Part shown: piece by piece, positions 40,547 to 50,208 of the stretch
How the letters are laid out: every line of letters starts with the position of its first letter
How positions within the stretch are numbered: the first letter of the stretch is position 1
Origin: Methanofollis ethanolicus
GTDB lineage: Archaea > Halobacteriota > Methanomicrobia > Methanomicrobiales > Methanofollaceae
Assembly (NCBI RefSeq): GCF_001571385.1
Contig: NZ_BCNW01000001.1
Location: forward strand, 1,984,001 to 2,048,000
Reading direction: 5' to 3'
DNA: 64,000 nt
Notes under the pieces: generated by a model
Databases searched by the model: none
What the model saw: the letters and a program-made list of their open reading frames with translations, nothing else
What the model was told of the DNA's origin: nothing
Translations under genes and position numbers: made by a program

Positions 40547-41011
40547 ACGGCAGATCAACCCACCTGCACCTGCGGCGGCGGCGAGGCGACCGGGCGGAAG
40601 CGGATCATCTTCGCCTGCTCGGGCGCCTCGAACGTCGGTGAACTCTCGAATGCGGCGTCGGTCGCCCTCACGAGTGAGGGTTTCGGGAACAAGGCCTGCA
40701 CCGCTTCCCTGGCGATCAGGACGCCCTCGGTGATGAAGAAGGTCGAGGACGCCGACGAGATCGTCGTCATCGACGGATGTCCGGTCGAATGCGCCGGGAA
40801 GATCGCCGCAGCGGCGGGCATCGAGCCCGACCAGCACATCGTGGTCACCGAACTGGGGATCAAGAAGATCGGCGATATGACGGTTCATGAAGACGACCTT
40901 GAGACGGTCGTCTCGGCGGCCTGGGAGGGGAAGGGAGGGAAAAAGCCCGCCCCTGAAGAGAAAAAGCCCGGGAACGGCGGCTGCGGGTGCGGCTGCGGCG
41001 GGGGCTGTTAG
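40547..41011 (+). CDS. DGC-domain zinc-binding protein, probable ACG start
   Basis: The 154-aa product has an N-terminal CTCGG cluster, FACSGASNVGELSNAAS, FGNKACTASLAIRT, and VVIDGCPVECAGKIA, the motif that names the DGC family of putative metal-binding proteins. Its end is GGCGCGCGGGC, a metal-chelating tail. The conserved first 60 residues lie before any ATG, GTG or TTG. The codon directly after the thioredoxin-like stop is ACG, preceded by GGGGGTGATC (40534-40543), a near-perfect Shine-Dalgarno sequence. So translation probably starts at ACG 40547. A readthrough fusion of the two proteins at TGA is the alternative. Confidence 0.8.
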   Translation, partial: TADQPTCTCGGGEATGRKRIIFACSGASNVGELSNAASVALTSEGFGNKACTASLAIRTPSVMKKVEDADEIVVIDGCPVECAGKIAAAAGIEPDQHIVVTELGIKKIGDMTVHEDDLETVVSAAWEGKGGKKPAPEEKKPGNGGCGCGCGGGC

Positions 41012-41022
41012 AGGGGGGGAAA

Positions 41023-41409
41023 ATGGCCGGCACCCTTCTCGTGGAATGGCGGCACATCGGCGAGAGCGTGGATGCGACCTGCGAACGGTGTGCGGCGACC
41101 GGGCGCACCCTCGCTGAGGTCTTCGCCGCCATCCGCCCGGCGCTCTCGGCCCGGCGGATCAGGGTGCGGGTGACCGAGACGGTCCTCCCGCCGGAGCGGA
41201 TCGCCGAGTCCAACACGATCCTCTTCAACGGCATCCCCATCGAGGACCTCCTCGACGAGGTGCGGGTGGAGATGACCCCCTGCGCCTCCTGCTCCTGCAT
41301 CACCGGGACCGATGCCTCGTGCCGGGCGATCGTCTGCGGGGACGAGACCCACGAGGCCCTCCCCGCCGACCTGATCCTGAAAGCGGCACTGCGGGCGGTG
41401 GAGCCATGA
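41023..41409 (+). CDS. DUF2703 protein
   Basis: The 128-aa product begins [20 protein letters not shown] and contains [11 protein letters not shown] and [16 protein letters not shown], features of DUF2703. Near the end [15 protein letters not shown] adds a Cys cluster for metal or metalloid binding. DUF2703 genes are regularly found beside arsenic permeases in anaerobes, but the reaction is unknown; a thioredoxin-like fold is likely. The gene overlaps acr3 by 4 nt (ATGA). Confidence 0.8.
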   Translation: MAGTLLVEWRHIGESVDATCERCAATGRTLAEVFAAIRPALSARRIRVRVTETVLPPERIAESNTILFNGIPIEDLLDEVRVEMTPCASCSCITGTDASCRAIVCGDETHEALPADLILKAALRAVEP

Positions 41410-42485
41410 CCGAACGCCGCCTCTCCACCTTCGAGAAATATCTCACGGTCTGGGTGGCGCTCTGCATCGTCGCCGGGATCGCCATCGGCCGCGCCGCCCC
41501 GGGCGTCGCCGTCGCCCTCGACTCCTTTTCCGTCTACCAGGTCTCGATCCCGATCGCGATCGCCCTTTTCTTCATGATGTACCCGATCATGGTGAAGATC
41601 GACTTCGCCGAGGTGCTCAGGGCGGCCCGGACCCCGAGACCCGTCGCCCTCACCCTCTTCGTGAACTGGGCGGTCAAGCCCTTCACGATGTACCTCCTCG
41701 CCACCTTCTTCCTGGGATATGTCTTTGTCGGGTTCATCCCGGGGACCGAGGTGCTCGCCGACGGGAGCACCGTCGAACTCTGGCGGAGCTACGTCGCCGG
41801 GTGCATCCTCCTCGGGATCGCCCCGTGCACGGCGATGGTGCTGATGTGGAGCTACCTGGCGAAGGGCAACGACGGCCTCACCCTGATCATGGTGGCGATC
41901 AACTCCCTCACGATGCTGGTGCTCTACGCCCCGCTCGGCGGGTTCCTCCTTGGCGTGAACGCCATGCCGATCCCCTGGGAGACGATCCTCCTCTCGGTCT
42001 CGGTGTACGTCGCCCTCCCGCTCGTCGCAGGCTACGTCACCAGGAAGTGGATCATCGCAAAGAAAGGGATGGCGTGGTTTGAGACGCGGTTTTTGAACCT
42101 GCTCACCCCGGTCTCGATCGTCGCCCTGCTCGGCACCCTGGTCCTCCTCTTCACCTTCAAGGGCGAGGTCATCGTCGAGAACCCCCTGACGATCCTCTGG
42201 ATCGCCGTCCCGCTCTTCATCCAGACGGTGCTCATCTTTACCCTGGGGTATTTCGTCCTGGCCCCGAGGATCGGCCTCCCCTACCGGGACGCCGCCCCGG
42301 CCGGGATGATCGGCGCCTCGAACCACTTCGAGGTGGCGATCGCAACGGCGACGATCCTCTTCGGCCTGGGGTCGGGGGCGGCGCTTGCGACGGTCGTCGG
42401 CGTCCTGATCGAGGTGCCGGTGATGCTGATGCTCGTAAAAATCTGCCTGCGCACGCAGGGAATGTTCAGGAGTGAACCGACATGA
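41406..42485 (+). CDS. acr3: Arsenite efflux permease Acr3
   Basis: The 359-aa product has ten membrane segments and the Acr3 signature [19 protein letters not shown], with the Cys (about residue 141) needed for As(III) transport. [20 protein letters not shown] and a conserved late motif [13 protein letters not shown] also match. It exports arsenite. The start is the ATG that overlaps the DUF2703 stop codon. It is the best-defined component of the operon and fixes its arsenic theme. Confidence 0.93.
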   Translation: MTERRLSTFEKYLTVWVALCIVAGIAIGRAAPGVAVALDSFSVYQVSIPIAIALFFMMYPIMVKIDFAEVLRAARTPRPVALTLFVNWAVKPFTMYLLATFFLGYVFVGFIPGTEVLADGSTVELWRSYVAGCILLGIAPCTAMVLMWSYLAKGNDGLTLIMVAINSLTMLVLYAPLGGFLLGVNAMPIPWETILLSVSVYVALPLVAGYVTRKWIIAKKGMAWFETRFLNLLTPVSIVALLGTLVLLFTFKGEVIVENPLTILWIAVPLFIQTVLIFTLGYFVLAPRIGLPYRDAAPAGMIGASNHFEVAIATATILFGLGSGAALATVVGVLIEVPVMLMLVKICLRTQGMFRSEPT

Positions 42486-43348
42486 AGATGGATTCAATGC
42501 TTGTCCCGCTGGAGATCCACGGTGCGGCCGCCGCGATGGCGCCGGCCGTGGAGGAGATCGCCCGTCTCGGTGTGGAGCGGGTGGAACTGCTGTACGTGAT
42601 CAACATCCGCGAGACGGCGGGCGATCCCGGCATTCATGCGCACGACCGCGAGGTGATGGCCGGGTGGACAAAACGCCTGGAGACCTGCGGCGTCCCCGAT
42701 GTCGGGGCCGAGGTCGTCGCCGGCATCCCCTGGATCGAGATCCTGGAGCGGGCCGAGGCGGCGCTGCCGTCCCTCATCGTGATGGGCTCGCACGGCCGTT
42801 CTCTGATCCCCCGCATGCTCCTGGGGAGCCAGACCGAGAACGTCCTCGCCCATGCGACGGTGCCGCTCCTGATCCTCCGCCTGACCGTGATGAAGGAGGG
42901 GGACCCGACCGCCTGCACCCTCACGACCGATCGGATCTTCCGCCGGGTCCTCTACCTGACCGACTTCTCCGGGGATGCGGACCGGTGCATCCCCTTCATC
43001 GAGTGGATGGCCGGGGCCCGGCCCGAGCGCCTGGTGATCATGCATGTCCAGGACACCCGACGCCTCTGGACAGCCTCGCAGGAGCAGATCTCTGAGTTCA
43101 ACCGGAAGGACGCCGCACGCCTCGCCGACCTGAAGCAGCGGTTCGAACCCCTGGGGATCCCGCAGGTCGTCACGATGCTTGTGACCGGCAACGCCATCGA
43201 CGAGATCCTGGGGGTCGAGGAGACGTTTGAGCCGACGCTGATTGTCATGGGGGCGAAAGGGCGGCACAGCGCGATTCGGTCCCTTCTTGGCGGGGTGACC
43301 GGGGCGGTGGTCCACGGCGCACGGGCGCATGTGCTCGTCGTCAGATGA
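42482..43348 (+). CDS. Tandem universal stress protein
   Basis: The 288-aa product contains two UspA domains. The first ends with [20 protein letters not shown], and the second has [19 protein letters not shown], the ATP-binding G-2x-G-9x-G type motifs, each followed by a short strand. It overlaps acr3 by 4 nt (ATGA), so it is the last gene of the arsenic-type operon. Its contribution, perhaps ATP-dependent sensing, is not known. Confidence 0.88.
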   Translation: MKMDSMLVPLEIHGAAAAMAPAVEEIARLGVERVELLYVINIRETAGDPGIHAHDREVMAGWTKRLETCGVPDVGAEVVAGIPWIEILERAEAALPSLIVMGSHGRSLIPRMLLGSQTENVLAHATVPLLILRLTVMKEGDPTACTLTTDRIFRRVLYLTDFSGDADRCIPFIEWMAGARPERLVIMHVQDTRRLWTASQEQISEFNRKDAARLADLKQRFEPLGIPQVVTMLVTGNAIDEILGVEETFEPTLIVMGAKGRHSAIRSLLGGVTGAVVHGARAHVLVVR

Positions 43349-43353
43349 CGGGT

Positions 43354-43369
43354 TTCAAATATTTTTGAA
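43354..43369. promoter_or_regulatory. ArsR operator candidate 4
   Basis: TTCAAATATTTTTGAA shares the TTCA-N8-TGAA form with the three sites near arsR. It lies 11 nt before the small membrane-protein start, the same spacing as site 3 to its gene, which suggests a second ArsR-controlled promoter. Confidence 0.6.
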
Positions 43370-43380
43370 TCACTGTGCGT

Positions 43381-43479
43381 ATGATGAAGACCATCGATGA
43401 GATCAGGTCCGCAGGGATCGTCGCCGTGGTTTTCGTTGTGTTCGGCCTCTATTCCATCGGGAACGTGTGGTTGTGGTAA
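43381..43479 (+). CDS. 32-aa single-pass membrane protein in the ArsR regulon
   Basis: The product (MMKTIDEIRSAGIVAVVFVV...) has a short polar N-terminus and one hydrophobic segment (AGIVAVVFVVFGLYSIG) ending in NVWLW. It follows operator candidate 4. Such small membrane proteins often help transporters; an interaction with Acr3 or the ArsP-like permeases is conjecture. Confidence 0.55.
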   Translation: MMKTIDEIRSAGIVAVVFVVFGLYSIGNVWLW

Positions 43480-43567
43480 GACGGTGAAGGGTCTGCCCTC
43501 ACCATATCATCCCCACGGAGACCGGCACTCCACGGAAAAAGAGCGTGAAAAGATGACGGGGAGCAGC

Positions 43568-44704
43568 CTACTTCTCAGGTTCGCCCCGCATCTTGTCGAC
43601 GAAGTCCTTGAAGAAGCCCTTCTTCTCGGGGCCCTTCTTGTTCTCGATCTCAAGCAGTTTCTGGTAGAGTTCCTTCTCCTCGTCGGAGAGACTCTTCGGG
43701 ACGACGATCTTCACGCGCACGAGCAGGTCGCCGGGCCGGCCGCGGTGGCGCACGCCCTCGCCCGGAATGCGCAGCGCAGTGCCGTGCTGGATGCCGGCCG
43801 GGATCTTCAGCTCGACGGTCCGGCCGTCGATCGTCTTTACCTCGACCTTTGAACCGACCGCCGCCATCGCCGGGGTGACCTTCACCGTGGTTTCGAGGTT
43901 TTCGCCGTTGCGGACAAAGTCCTGGCTCTCCTCAACGATGATCTCGACGTACAGGTCGCCTACCGGGGCGCCATAGTCCCCGGCCTCGCCATATCCTTCC
44001 ATCCTCAGGCGGAGCCCGCTGTAGGCGCCGGGCGGGATGCGGACAGAGACCTTCCTCTTCACCCGGGCATGGCCGCTGCCCTTACAGCGTTTGCAGGGTT
44101 CTTCCGGAATCTTCCCCCTGCCACCACAGTCGGGGCAGGCGCTCATCCGCACAAACTGCCCGAAGAGCGACTGGCTCACCTGCCTGATCTGGCCGCTGCC
44201 TCCGCACTTCGGACAGACCCGGAACTTCTTGTTCTTGCTCCCGCTCCCGTCGCACTCAGGACAGGACTCGGTGTGCATGACCTCGATCTCCCGGTCTGTC
44301 CCGAAGACCGCATCCTTCAGGCTGATCGAGAGGCGGTACAGGAGGTCGGCGCCGGGCCGCGGGCCTCTCGGCCCGCCGCCGCCACCAAAGAAGGTGTCGA
44401 AGATGTCTCCAAAGCCGCTGAAGTCAGCCTGGAACCCGCCGCCGTATCCGCCGCCACCGGTGTACGAACCCTTCGAGGCGTTCTTGAAAGCCTCGTGCCC
44501 GATATTGTCGTACTGGGCGCGTTTCTCCGGGTCCGAGAGCACCGAGTAGGCCTCGTTGATATCCTTAAACTTTTCTTCCGCGTCAGGCTCCTTGCAGACA
44601 TCAGGGTGATATTTCCGTGCAAGGTTGCGGTATGCCTTCTTGATCTCCTGCTCGCCGGCGTCCCGGGCGACGCCGAGGACATCATAGTAGCTTCCCGCAC
44701 TCAT
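43568..44704 (-). CDS. dnaJ: Co-chaperone DnaJ
   Basis: The 378-aa product has the J domain with the HPD motif ([15 protein letters not shown]), a Gly-rich linker, four CxxCxGxG zinc repeats ([32 protein letters not shown]) and the C-terminal substrate-binding domains. It stimulates DnaK ATPase and holds unfolded proteins. It lies 6 nt downstream of dnaK in a grpE-dnaK-dnaJ operon, which many mesophilic archaea are thought to have gained from bacteria. Confidence 0.95.
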   Translation of the reverse strand: MSAGSYYDVLGVARDAGEQEIKKAYRNLARKYHPDVCKEPDAEEKFKDINEAYSVLSDPEKRAQYDNIGHEAFKNASKGSYTGGGGYGGGFQADFSGFGDIFDTFFGGGGGPRGPRPGADLLYRLSISLKDAVFGTDREIEVMHTESCPECDGSGSKNKKFRVCPKCGGSGQIRQVSQSLFGQFVRMSACPDCGGRGKIPEEPCKRCKGSGHARVKRKVSVRIPPGAYSGLRLRMEGYGEAGDYGAPVGDLYVEIIVEESQDFVRNGENLETTVKVTPAMAAVGSKVEVKTIDGRTVELKIPAGIQHGTALRIPGEGVRHRGRPGDLLVRVKIVVPKSLSDEEKELYQKLLEIENKKGPEKKGFFKDFVDKMRGEPEK

Positions 44705-44710
44705 CTATGC

Positions 44711-46558
44711 TCACTCTTTCTTCTCGTCCTTGACATCGAAGTCGGCATCGACGACATTGTCGTCCTGCTTCTTCTGTGCACCCTCGGCACCGGCGGCCTT
44801 CTGGGCCTCCTGTGCCTTCTGCGCTTCCTGGTAGATCTTGGCGGTGACCGCGTACACGGCCTCGGTGAGTTCTTCCAGTTTCTTCTTGATATCCTCGGTG
44901 TCGTCACCTTCGAGGGCCGTCTTCAGGGCGGCGGAAGTCTCCTCGATCTTCTTCTTATCGTCCTCGCCGATCTTGTCGCCGGACTCCTTGAGGGTCTTTT
45001 CGGCGGTGTAGACCGCGGTGTCGGCGGTGTTCCGCACCTCGATCTCCTCGCGCTTCTTCTTGTCGTCTTCCTCGAAATTCTTGGAGTCGTTGACCATGCG
45101 GTTGATCTCGTCCTCGGAGATCCCCTTGCCGCCCTTGATGGTGATGGTCTGCTCCTTGCCTGTCCCGAGGTCCTTTGCCGAGACATGGACGATACCGTTG
45201 GCGTCGATGTCGAAGGTGACCTCGATCTGGGGGATGCCGCGGGGTGCGGGCGGGATGCCGGTGAGCTGGAACTTGCCGAGGGTGAAGTTGTCCTTGGCAA
45301 GGGCGCGCTCGCCCTGGATCACGTGGATCTCGACGCTCGTCTGGCCATCCGCAGCCGTCGAGAAGATCTGGCTCTTCCGGGTCGGGATGGTGGTGTTCCT
45401 GTCGATCAGCTTCGTGTCGATGCCGCCGAGGGTCTCGATGCCGAGGGAGAGGGGCGTGACATCGAGGAGGAGCACGTCCTTTGCCTCGCCGGTGAGGACG
45501 CCGCCCTGGATCGCGGCGCCGACGGCCACGCACTCGTCAGGGTTGATCCCCTTGTCGGGTTCCTTGCCCAGGAGTTTCCTGACCGTCTCGACAACGAGGG
45601 GCACGCGGGTCGAACCGCCCACAAGGAGGACGTGGTCGATATCGGACGCTGTGAGTTTCGCGTCGGAGAGGGCCTGCTTCACCGGCTCGACGGTCTTCTC
45701 GACCAGGTCGCCGATGAGCTGCTCGAACTTCGCACGGGTGAGGTCCATGTCCAGGAACTTCGGGCCGCTGGCGTCGGTGGTGATGTAGGGGAGGTTGATG
45801 TTCGTCTTCTGGACGGTCGATAGCTCCTTCTTGGCGTTCTCGGCTGCGTCCCTGATCCGCTGCAGTGCCATCGGGTCCTTCGAGAGGTCGAGGCCTTCCT
45901 TTGCCCTGAACTCGGCGACGACCCAGTCCATGACACGCTGGTCGAAGTCGTCGCCGCCGAGGCGGTTGTTCCCGGCAGTCGCCTTCACTTCGAAGACGCC
46001 GTCGCCGAGCTGGAGGATGGAGACATCGAAGGTGCCGCCGCCGAGGTCGTAGACGAGGATGGTCGACTCCTCTTCCTTGTCGATGCCGTAGGCGAGGGCG
46101 CTCGCGGTCGGTTCGTTGATGATCCGCATGACGTCAAGACCGGCGATCTTGCCGGCGTCCTTCGTCGCCTGCCTCTGGGCGTCGTTGAAGTAGGCCGGGA
46201 CGGTGATGACGGCCTTCTCGATCTTCTCGCCGAGATATGCCTCGGCATCGAGCTTCATCTTCTGGAGGATCATCGCGGAGATCTCCTGCGGGGTGTACTT
46301 CCTGTCGTCGATGTCGACGGTCTCGCTCGTCCCCATCTTGCGCTTGATCGAGATGATCGTCCTCTTCGGGTTGGTGATCGCCTGCCTCTTCGCGACGCTG
46401 CCGACAAGCCGCTCGCCTTCCTTGCTGAACGCCACGATCGACGGCGTTGTCCTGCCGCCTTCTGCATTCGCGATCACGACAGGCTGACCGCCCTCCATGA
46501 TGGCCATGCAGGAGTTCGTCGTGCCAAGGTCAATACCAAGAACCTTTTCTGTTGCCAT
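44711..46558 (-). CDS. dnaK: Hsp70 chaperone DnaK
   Basis: The 615-aa product begins [20 protein letters not shown] with the first phosphate-binding loop. It has [34 protein letters not shown], and the substrate-binding domain start [14 protein letters not shown]. The C-terminal helical lid ends [17 protein letters not shown]. The frame is open upstream of the chosen ATG, but the family start is at 46558, preceded by GAGGAA. It folds and protects proteins with DnaJ and GrpE, which are adjacent. Confidence 0.95.
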   Translation of the reverse strand: MATEKVLGIDLGTTNSCMAIMEGGQPVVIANAEGGRTTPSIVAFSKEGERLVGSVAKRQAITNPKRTIISIKRKMGTSETVDIDDRKYTPQEISAMILQKMKLDAEAYLGEKIEKAVITVPAYFNDAQRQATKDAGKIAGLDVMRIINEPTASALAYGIDKEEESTILVYDLGGGTFDVSILQLGDGVFEVKATAGNNRLGGDDFDQRVMDWVVAEFRAKEGLDLSKDPMALQRIRDAAENAKKELSTVQKTNINLPYITTDASGPKFLDMDLTRAKFEQLIGDLVEKTVEPVKQALSDAKLTASDIDHVLLVGGSTRVPLVVETVRKLLGKEPDKGINPDECVAVGAAIQGGVLTGEAKDVLLLDVTPLSLGIETLGGIDTKLIDRNTTIPTRKSQIFSTAADGQTSVEIHVIQGERALAKDNFTLGKFQLTGIPPAPRGIPQIEVTFDIDANGIVHVSAKDLGTGKEQTITIKGGKGISEDEINRMVNDSKNFEEDDKKKREEIEVRNTADTAVYTAEKTLKESGDKIGEDDKKKIEETSAALKTALEGDDTEDIKKKLEELTEAVYAVTAKIYQEAQKAQEAQKAAGAEGAQKKQDDNVVDADFDVKDEKKE

Positions 46559-46568
46559 AATATTCCTC

Positions 46569-47126
46569 TTATTCGTTGTTTCCTTTTGACACCGCGACTT
46601 TCGCATGCCTGATTATCCTGTCGTGCATGCGGTAGCCGGGGATGAATTCTTCGACAACTGTGCCTTCCGGGTGCTCTGACGGGATGCAGGCAACCGCTTC
46701 GTGCTCCTCGGGGTTGAATGCCGCGTGGAGACATGAAAGAGGTTCGATCCCGTGTTTTTCCAGGATCCCGGAGAACTGTTTCTGTATGCTTTCAAGGCCC
46801 TCGCGGAGGGAGGCATCGTCAGACTTCCGTGCCCGCTCGAAGTTGTCGACAACGTCGAGCAGTTCCGCGGCGAACGTCTGGAGGGCGTACTCCCTGATCT
46901 CCTCGTTCTGCCGGGCAGTACGCTTCCTGAAGTTATCGAAATCCGCAGCAAGGCGGAGATACCGTTCGTTCAGGTCGTCACAGGATCTCTTGAGGTCGGC
47001 GTTCGCCGCCCTGAGATCGTCACAGGCCTTCCCGAGGGACTCGATATCTTTGCCCTCTCCCGGGGGGCCGGGCTGTTCCAGGGCCGGTTGCTTCTCCGGC
47101 GCCTGATTATCTCTATCCGCCTCCAT
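46569..47126 (-). CDS. grpE: Nucleotide exchange factor GrpE
   Basis: The 185-aa product has a long coiled coil ([20 protein letters not shown] and [19 protein letters not shown]) followed by the beta domain ([20 protein letters not shown], then [21 protein letters not shown]). It exchanges ADP on DnaK. It is the first gene of the chaperone operon; the next gene, dnaK, begins 10 nt after its stop codon. Confidence 0.93.
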   Translation of the reverse strand: MEADRDNQAPEKQPALEQPGPPGEGKDIESLGKACDDLRAANADLKRSCDDLNERYLRLAADFDNFRKRTARQNEEIREYALQTFAAELLDVVDNFERARKSDDASLREGLESIQKQFSGILEKHGIEPLSCLHAAFNPEEHEAVACIPSEHPEGTVVEEFIPGYRMHDRIIRHAKVAVSKGNNE

Positions 47127-47163
47127 GGAAATCCTCTGTATGCAATATCAATTGCAATGTAGT

Positions 47164-47175
47164 TCTATATATAAT
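47164..47175 (-). promoter_or_regulatory. TATA box of the grpE-dnaK-dnaJ operon
   Basis: On the minus strand the sequence reads AATTATATATAG. It lies about 40-50 nt before the grpE start codon. A nearby ATTGCAATTGATATTGCAT stretch contains inverted half sites that may bind a heat-shock regulator. Confidence 0.55.
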
Positions 47176-47246
47176 TTTGTGTCAGAGATACGGAGAGGGA
47201 CACAGATTGACACCTGATTATCATTTCAAGAAAAGATTCGTGGTTT

Positions 47247-48620
47247 TTAAGATTTCTGTCTCTTTTTCGAGACTGAGACCCCGCACCGCCCGGCAAGTTC
47301 GCACATCTTCGGGGGCGGGTTCTCCCACCGCCAGAGACCGAGATCGATATAGCGCCGGGAGAGGCCCTTCTTCTTTGCCCACGACACCAGATAATCATCC
47401 CAGTGGCCGGCGAGGTCGGGGTGGACCTCCCGCGTCCGTGCGGCCTCGCTCTCCAGCATCGCCGGGCAGAGATAGCACCCCACCCTCTCATAGCCCATCT
47501 CATAGAGGGGGTTGTACGGCACCTTCCGCCACCAGAGGTAGAGGAAGACTTCGAGGGCCCGCCAGTTCCTGATGGGCGAGATATTCAGCTGCAGCGGGTT
47601 GAAGGGATTGACTACGACACCCGGCAGAGTGGAGCGGGAGAAGGACTCGTACCACCTGTTCCCCTGCACGGTGACACAGGGACCCTTATGGGAGAGATAG
47701 TCTTTGACAGGCTGGAGTTTGAGTCTTTCGCAGCACCAGCGGTTGTCCTTTCTCGGGAGGCCGAATTTTTCCACCTCTTTCCAGAAATTGTTCCCGTGGA
47801 TGACGGCCTGAACCCCCGACTGCCTGACAAACTCCACTGTCTCGGGAAACTCCAGGCCCGTATCGACAGAGAAGACGTCTTTGACCCCGGCCCGTCGCGC
47901 GAGTTCGAGGCAGACCGTGCTGTCCTTGCCGCCCGAGAAGGAGACGTTCGCCGCGGGCCGGTCGTCCATGTGCTGCCTGATGAACCTGACAGCCGTGCGT
48001 TCGAGGTCCTTGAGGAGGGGGACGTTCACGCGGACTGCCTCGCCCCACGAGGGGTCTGGCGGCGACTCGGGCTGAACCTTCCCGATCTGCCGCACCCTGA
48101 CGCCCCCGTCGTGGAGCTGGCCGACGCCGAGGAGGTCTTTCATCCTGACGACCACCGGGCCGTCGGAAAGGTTGGTCCTGACCATCACCTTCTTCCCGCC
48201 GAGACGGCGGTTGCCGAACCCCTGCTCTTCGGCCTCGGCGGTGATGTCCACGATGCCCTTCGTGATAAAGGGGGCGAGGAAGCGGAGAGCGTCCTGCGAG
48301 AGGTCCAGGGTATAGGCGTGCTCTGCCGGGCCATAGGAGAGGCGCCCAAACTCGACGCCGTTTGCTATGACGACCTCGGTCCTGTCGACGCCGCTGCTCT
48401 TGTTGAAGAGGACCACCTGAGGGAGGCGGTCGGTGCCGTAGCGTTCGAGGAGGAGGGACCGCAACAGCTCGTGGTCGTGGGCGAGGGCCGGGCGGAGATC
48501 GTAGGGTTTCTGGATCGGGATCTCCACGCCGGCCGCGCCGCACCGGCAGGTCTTCCCGATCAGAGGAAGGTTACACTCCCTGCACCAGTACAGCGTCTTC
48601 TTGACGGCAGGTTCCCGCAT
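47247..48620 (-). CDS. PAPS reductase-family protein with zinc ribbon and PUA domain
   Basis: The 457-aa product has an N-terminal zinc ribbon (YWCRECNLPLIGKTCRCG). A PUA-like region follows (ITAEAEEQGFGNRRLGGKKV, about residues 95-180). The third part is a PP-loop ATPase domain with VSFSGGKDSTVCLELA near residue 227. After it come CCERLKL and GCYLCPAMLESEAARTREV, a Cys set that may hold an Fe-S cluster. The family is widespread in methanogens and is usually called phosphoadenosine phosphosulfate reductase-like. The RNA-binding PUA domain suggests thiolation or another RNA-linked reaction, but no function is established here. It is divergent from purH. Confidence 0.85.
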   Translation of the reverse strand: MREPAVKKTLYWCRECNLPLIGKTCRCGAAGVEIPIQKPYDLRPALAHDHELLRSLLLERYGTDRLPQVVLFNKSSGVDRTEVVIANGVEFGRLSYGPAEHAYTLDLSQDALRFLAPFITKGIVDITAEAEEQGFGNRRLGGKKVMVRTNLSDGPVVVRMKDLLGVGQLHDGGVRVRQIGKVQPESPPDPSWGEAVRVNVPLLKDLERTAVRFIRQHMDDRPAANVSFSGGKDSTVCLELARRAGVKDVFSVDTGLEFPETVEFVRQSGVQAVIHGNNFWKEVEKFGLPRKDNRWCCERLKLQPVKDYLSHKGPCVTVQGNRWYESFSRSTLPGVVVNPFNPLQLNISPIRNWRALEVFLYLWWRKVPYNPLYEMGYERVGCYLCPAMLESEAARTREVHPDLAGHWDDYLVSWAKKKGLSRRYIDLGLWRWENPPPKMCELAGRCGVSVSKKRQKS

Positions 48621-48670
48621 AGAATAACGTGTACCGGGCAGGGGGATAAGAGATTGCATCCTGCCCTTGA

Positions 48671-48680
48671 AAGATATAAG
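48671..48680 (+). promoter_or_regulatory. TATA box of purH
   Basis: AAGATATAAG lies about 25-34 nt before the ATG at 48705, giving a leaderless message. Confidence 0.55.
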
Positions 48681-48704
48681 AGATCTGAGGCCCATATCTT
48701 CAGT

Positions 48705-50189
48705 ATGAAATGGGCACTTCTCTCTGTCTGGGACAAGTCCGGTATCGTGGACCTTGCGCAGACGCTTGTTGAGAACAAATACCGTATCATCAGTTCCGGG
48801 GGGACTGGAAAGGCCCTGAAAGAAGCAGGGATCGACTTTATCGAAGTCTCCGAGTACACGGGCTCGCCCGAGATCATGGACGGCAGGGTGAAGACCCTTC
48901 ACCCGCGCATCCACGGCGGCCTCCTCGGCCGGCGCGACGTCGACGCCAAGGTGATGCAGGACCTCGACATCAACCCGATCGACATCGTCGTCGTGAACCT
49001 CTATCCCTTCGAGAAGATGGCGGGCGAGAACCTCGACCTCGACAAACTCATCGAGTTCATCGACATCGGCGGCCCCGCGATGATCAGGGCGGCGGCGAAG
49101 AACTTCGCGTTCGTCTCTGTCGTCGTCGACCCGGCCGACTACCCGAAGGTGAAGGAGGCCGTCGCGAAGGGCGGGTTCGATTACGAGGAGAGGCTTGCCC
49201 TTGCAAAGAAGGTCTTTGCACGGACGGCCGCGTACGACGCCGCGATCTCGAACTATCTCTCCGGCCTCGACGGCGGTTTCCCGGAGACCTACTCCTTCCA
49301 GTTCAGGAACGGCCGGTCTCTCCGGTACGGCGAGAACCCGCACCAGAAGGCGGCCGTCTACGGCGACCACGGCATCGCCGGCCAGGTGCCCCTGCAGGGG
49401 AAGGAGATGTCGTACAACAACTACCTCGACGTCGATGCGGCCGTCTCCCTTCTCCGTGAGTTCGACGAACCGACGTCGGTGATTGTGAAGCACAACAACC
49501 CCTGCGGCGTCGCCGTCGGGAAGAACGGTCTCGAAGCCTACCTCGCCGCCCGCGAGGTCGACCCGGTCTCCGCCTATGGCTCGATCGTCGCCCTCAACAC
49601 CCCGGTGGACACGGCGATCGCGGCAGAACTCTGCGGCACTTTCGTCGAGGTGATCGTCGCCCCGTCGTACTCGCCCGAGGCCGTCGAGATGATGAAGAAG
49701 AAGCCGAACATGCGTGTTCTCGTGCTGCCCGAGAAGACGGAGGCCGACGAGGTCAGGAGCATCGACGGCGGCATCCTGGTCCAGAGGACTCCCGCCCCGA
49801 AGGAGGAGTGGAAGGTCGTCTCAGAGCGCGAACCGACCGAGCAGGAACTCGCGGCGATGCGCTTCGCGATGAAGATCTGCAAGCACACGAAGAGCAACGC
49901 GATCATCTATGCCAACGACCATGCCGCCCTCGGCATCGGCGCCGGCCAGATGAACCGCGTCGACTCGGCGAAGATCGCCGTCGAGAAGGCGCGCTCCTCA
50001 CTGAAGGGCTCGGTCGTGGCGTCCGACGCCTTCCTGCCCTTCGCCGATACGATGGAAGTCGCGGCGGCGGCCGGCGCGACGGCCCTCGTGCAGCCGGGCG
50101 GATCGATCCGGGACCAGGAGGTCATCGAGGCGGCGAACAAGCTCAATGTCGCGATGGTCTTCACGGGCGTGCGCTATTTCAGGCACTGA
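48705..50189 (+). CDS. purH: Bifunctional AICAR transformylase / IMP cyclohydrolase
   Basis: The 494-aa product has the N-terminal MGS-like IMP cyclohydrolase domain (LLSVWDKSGIVDLAQTL, SSGGTGKALKEAG, DGRVKTLHPRIHGGLL). The C-terminal transformylase has RYGENPHQKAAVYGD, VIVKHNNPCGVAVG (the catalytic Lys-His pair), and SDAFLPFADTMEVAA. It carries out the last two steps of purine synthesis. Many archaea use PurP/PurO instead, so a full PurH suggests bacterial ancestry in this lineage. A T-run (50198-50208) closes the gene. Confidence 0.95.
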   Translation: MKWALLSVWDKSGIVDLAQTLVENKYRIISSGGTGKALKEAGIDFIEVSEYTGSPEIMDGRVKTLHPRIHGGLLGRRDVDAKVMQDLDINPIDIVVVNLYPFEKMAGENLDLDKLIEFIDIGGPAMIRAAAKNFAFVSVVVDPADYPKVKEAVAKGGFDYEERLALAKKVFARTAAYDAAISNYLSGLDGGFPETYSFQFRNGRSLRYGENPHQKAAVYGDHGIAGQVPLQGKEMSYNNYLDVDAAVSLLREFDEPTSVIVKHNNPCGVAVGKNGLEAYLAAREVDPVSAYGSIVALNTPVDTAIAAELCGTFVEVIVAPSYSPEAVEMMKKKPNMRVLVLPEKTEADEVRSIDGGILVQRTPAPKEEWKVVSEREPTEQELAAMRFAMKICKHTKSNAIIYANDHAALGIGAGQMNRVDSAKIAVEKARSSLKGSVVASDAFLPFADTMEVAAAAGATALVQPGGSIRDQEVIEAANKLNVAMVFTGVRYFRH

Positions 50190-50197
50190 ATACTTCC

Positions 50198-50208
50198 TTT
50201 CTTTTTTT
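50198..50208 (+). terminator. T-rich terminator after purH
   Basis: TTTCTTTTTTT follows the stop codon by less than 10 nt and fits an archaeal U-rich stop signal. Confidence 0.5.

Noticed and set aside
40860-42497. Minus-strand open frame of 545 codons opposite acr3
   Set aside because: It is Arg/Asp/Glu/His-rich low-complexity shadow coding produced by GC-rich third positions; acr3 and DUF2703 on the plus strand are clear family members.
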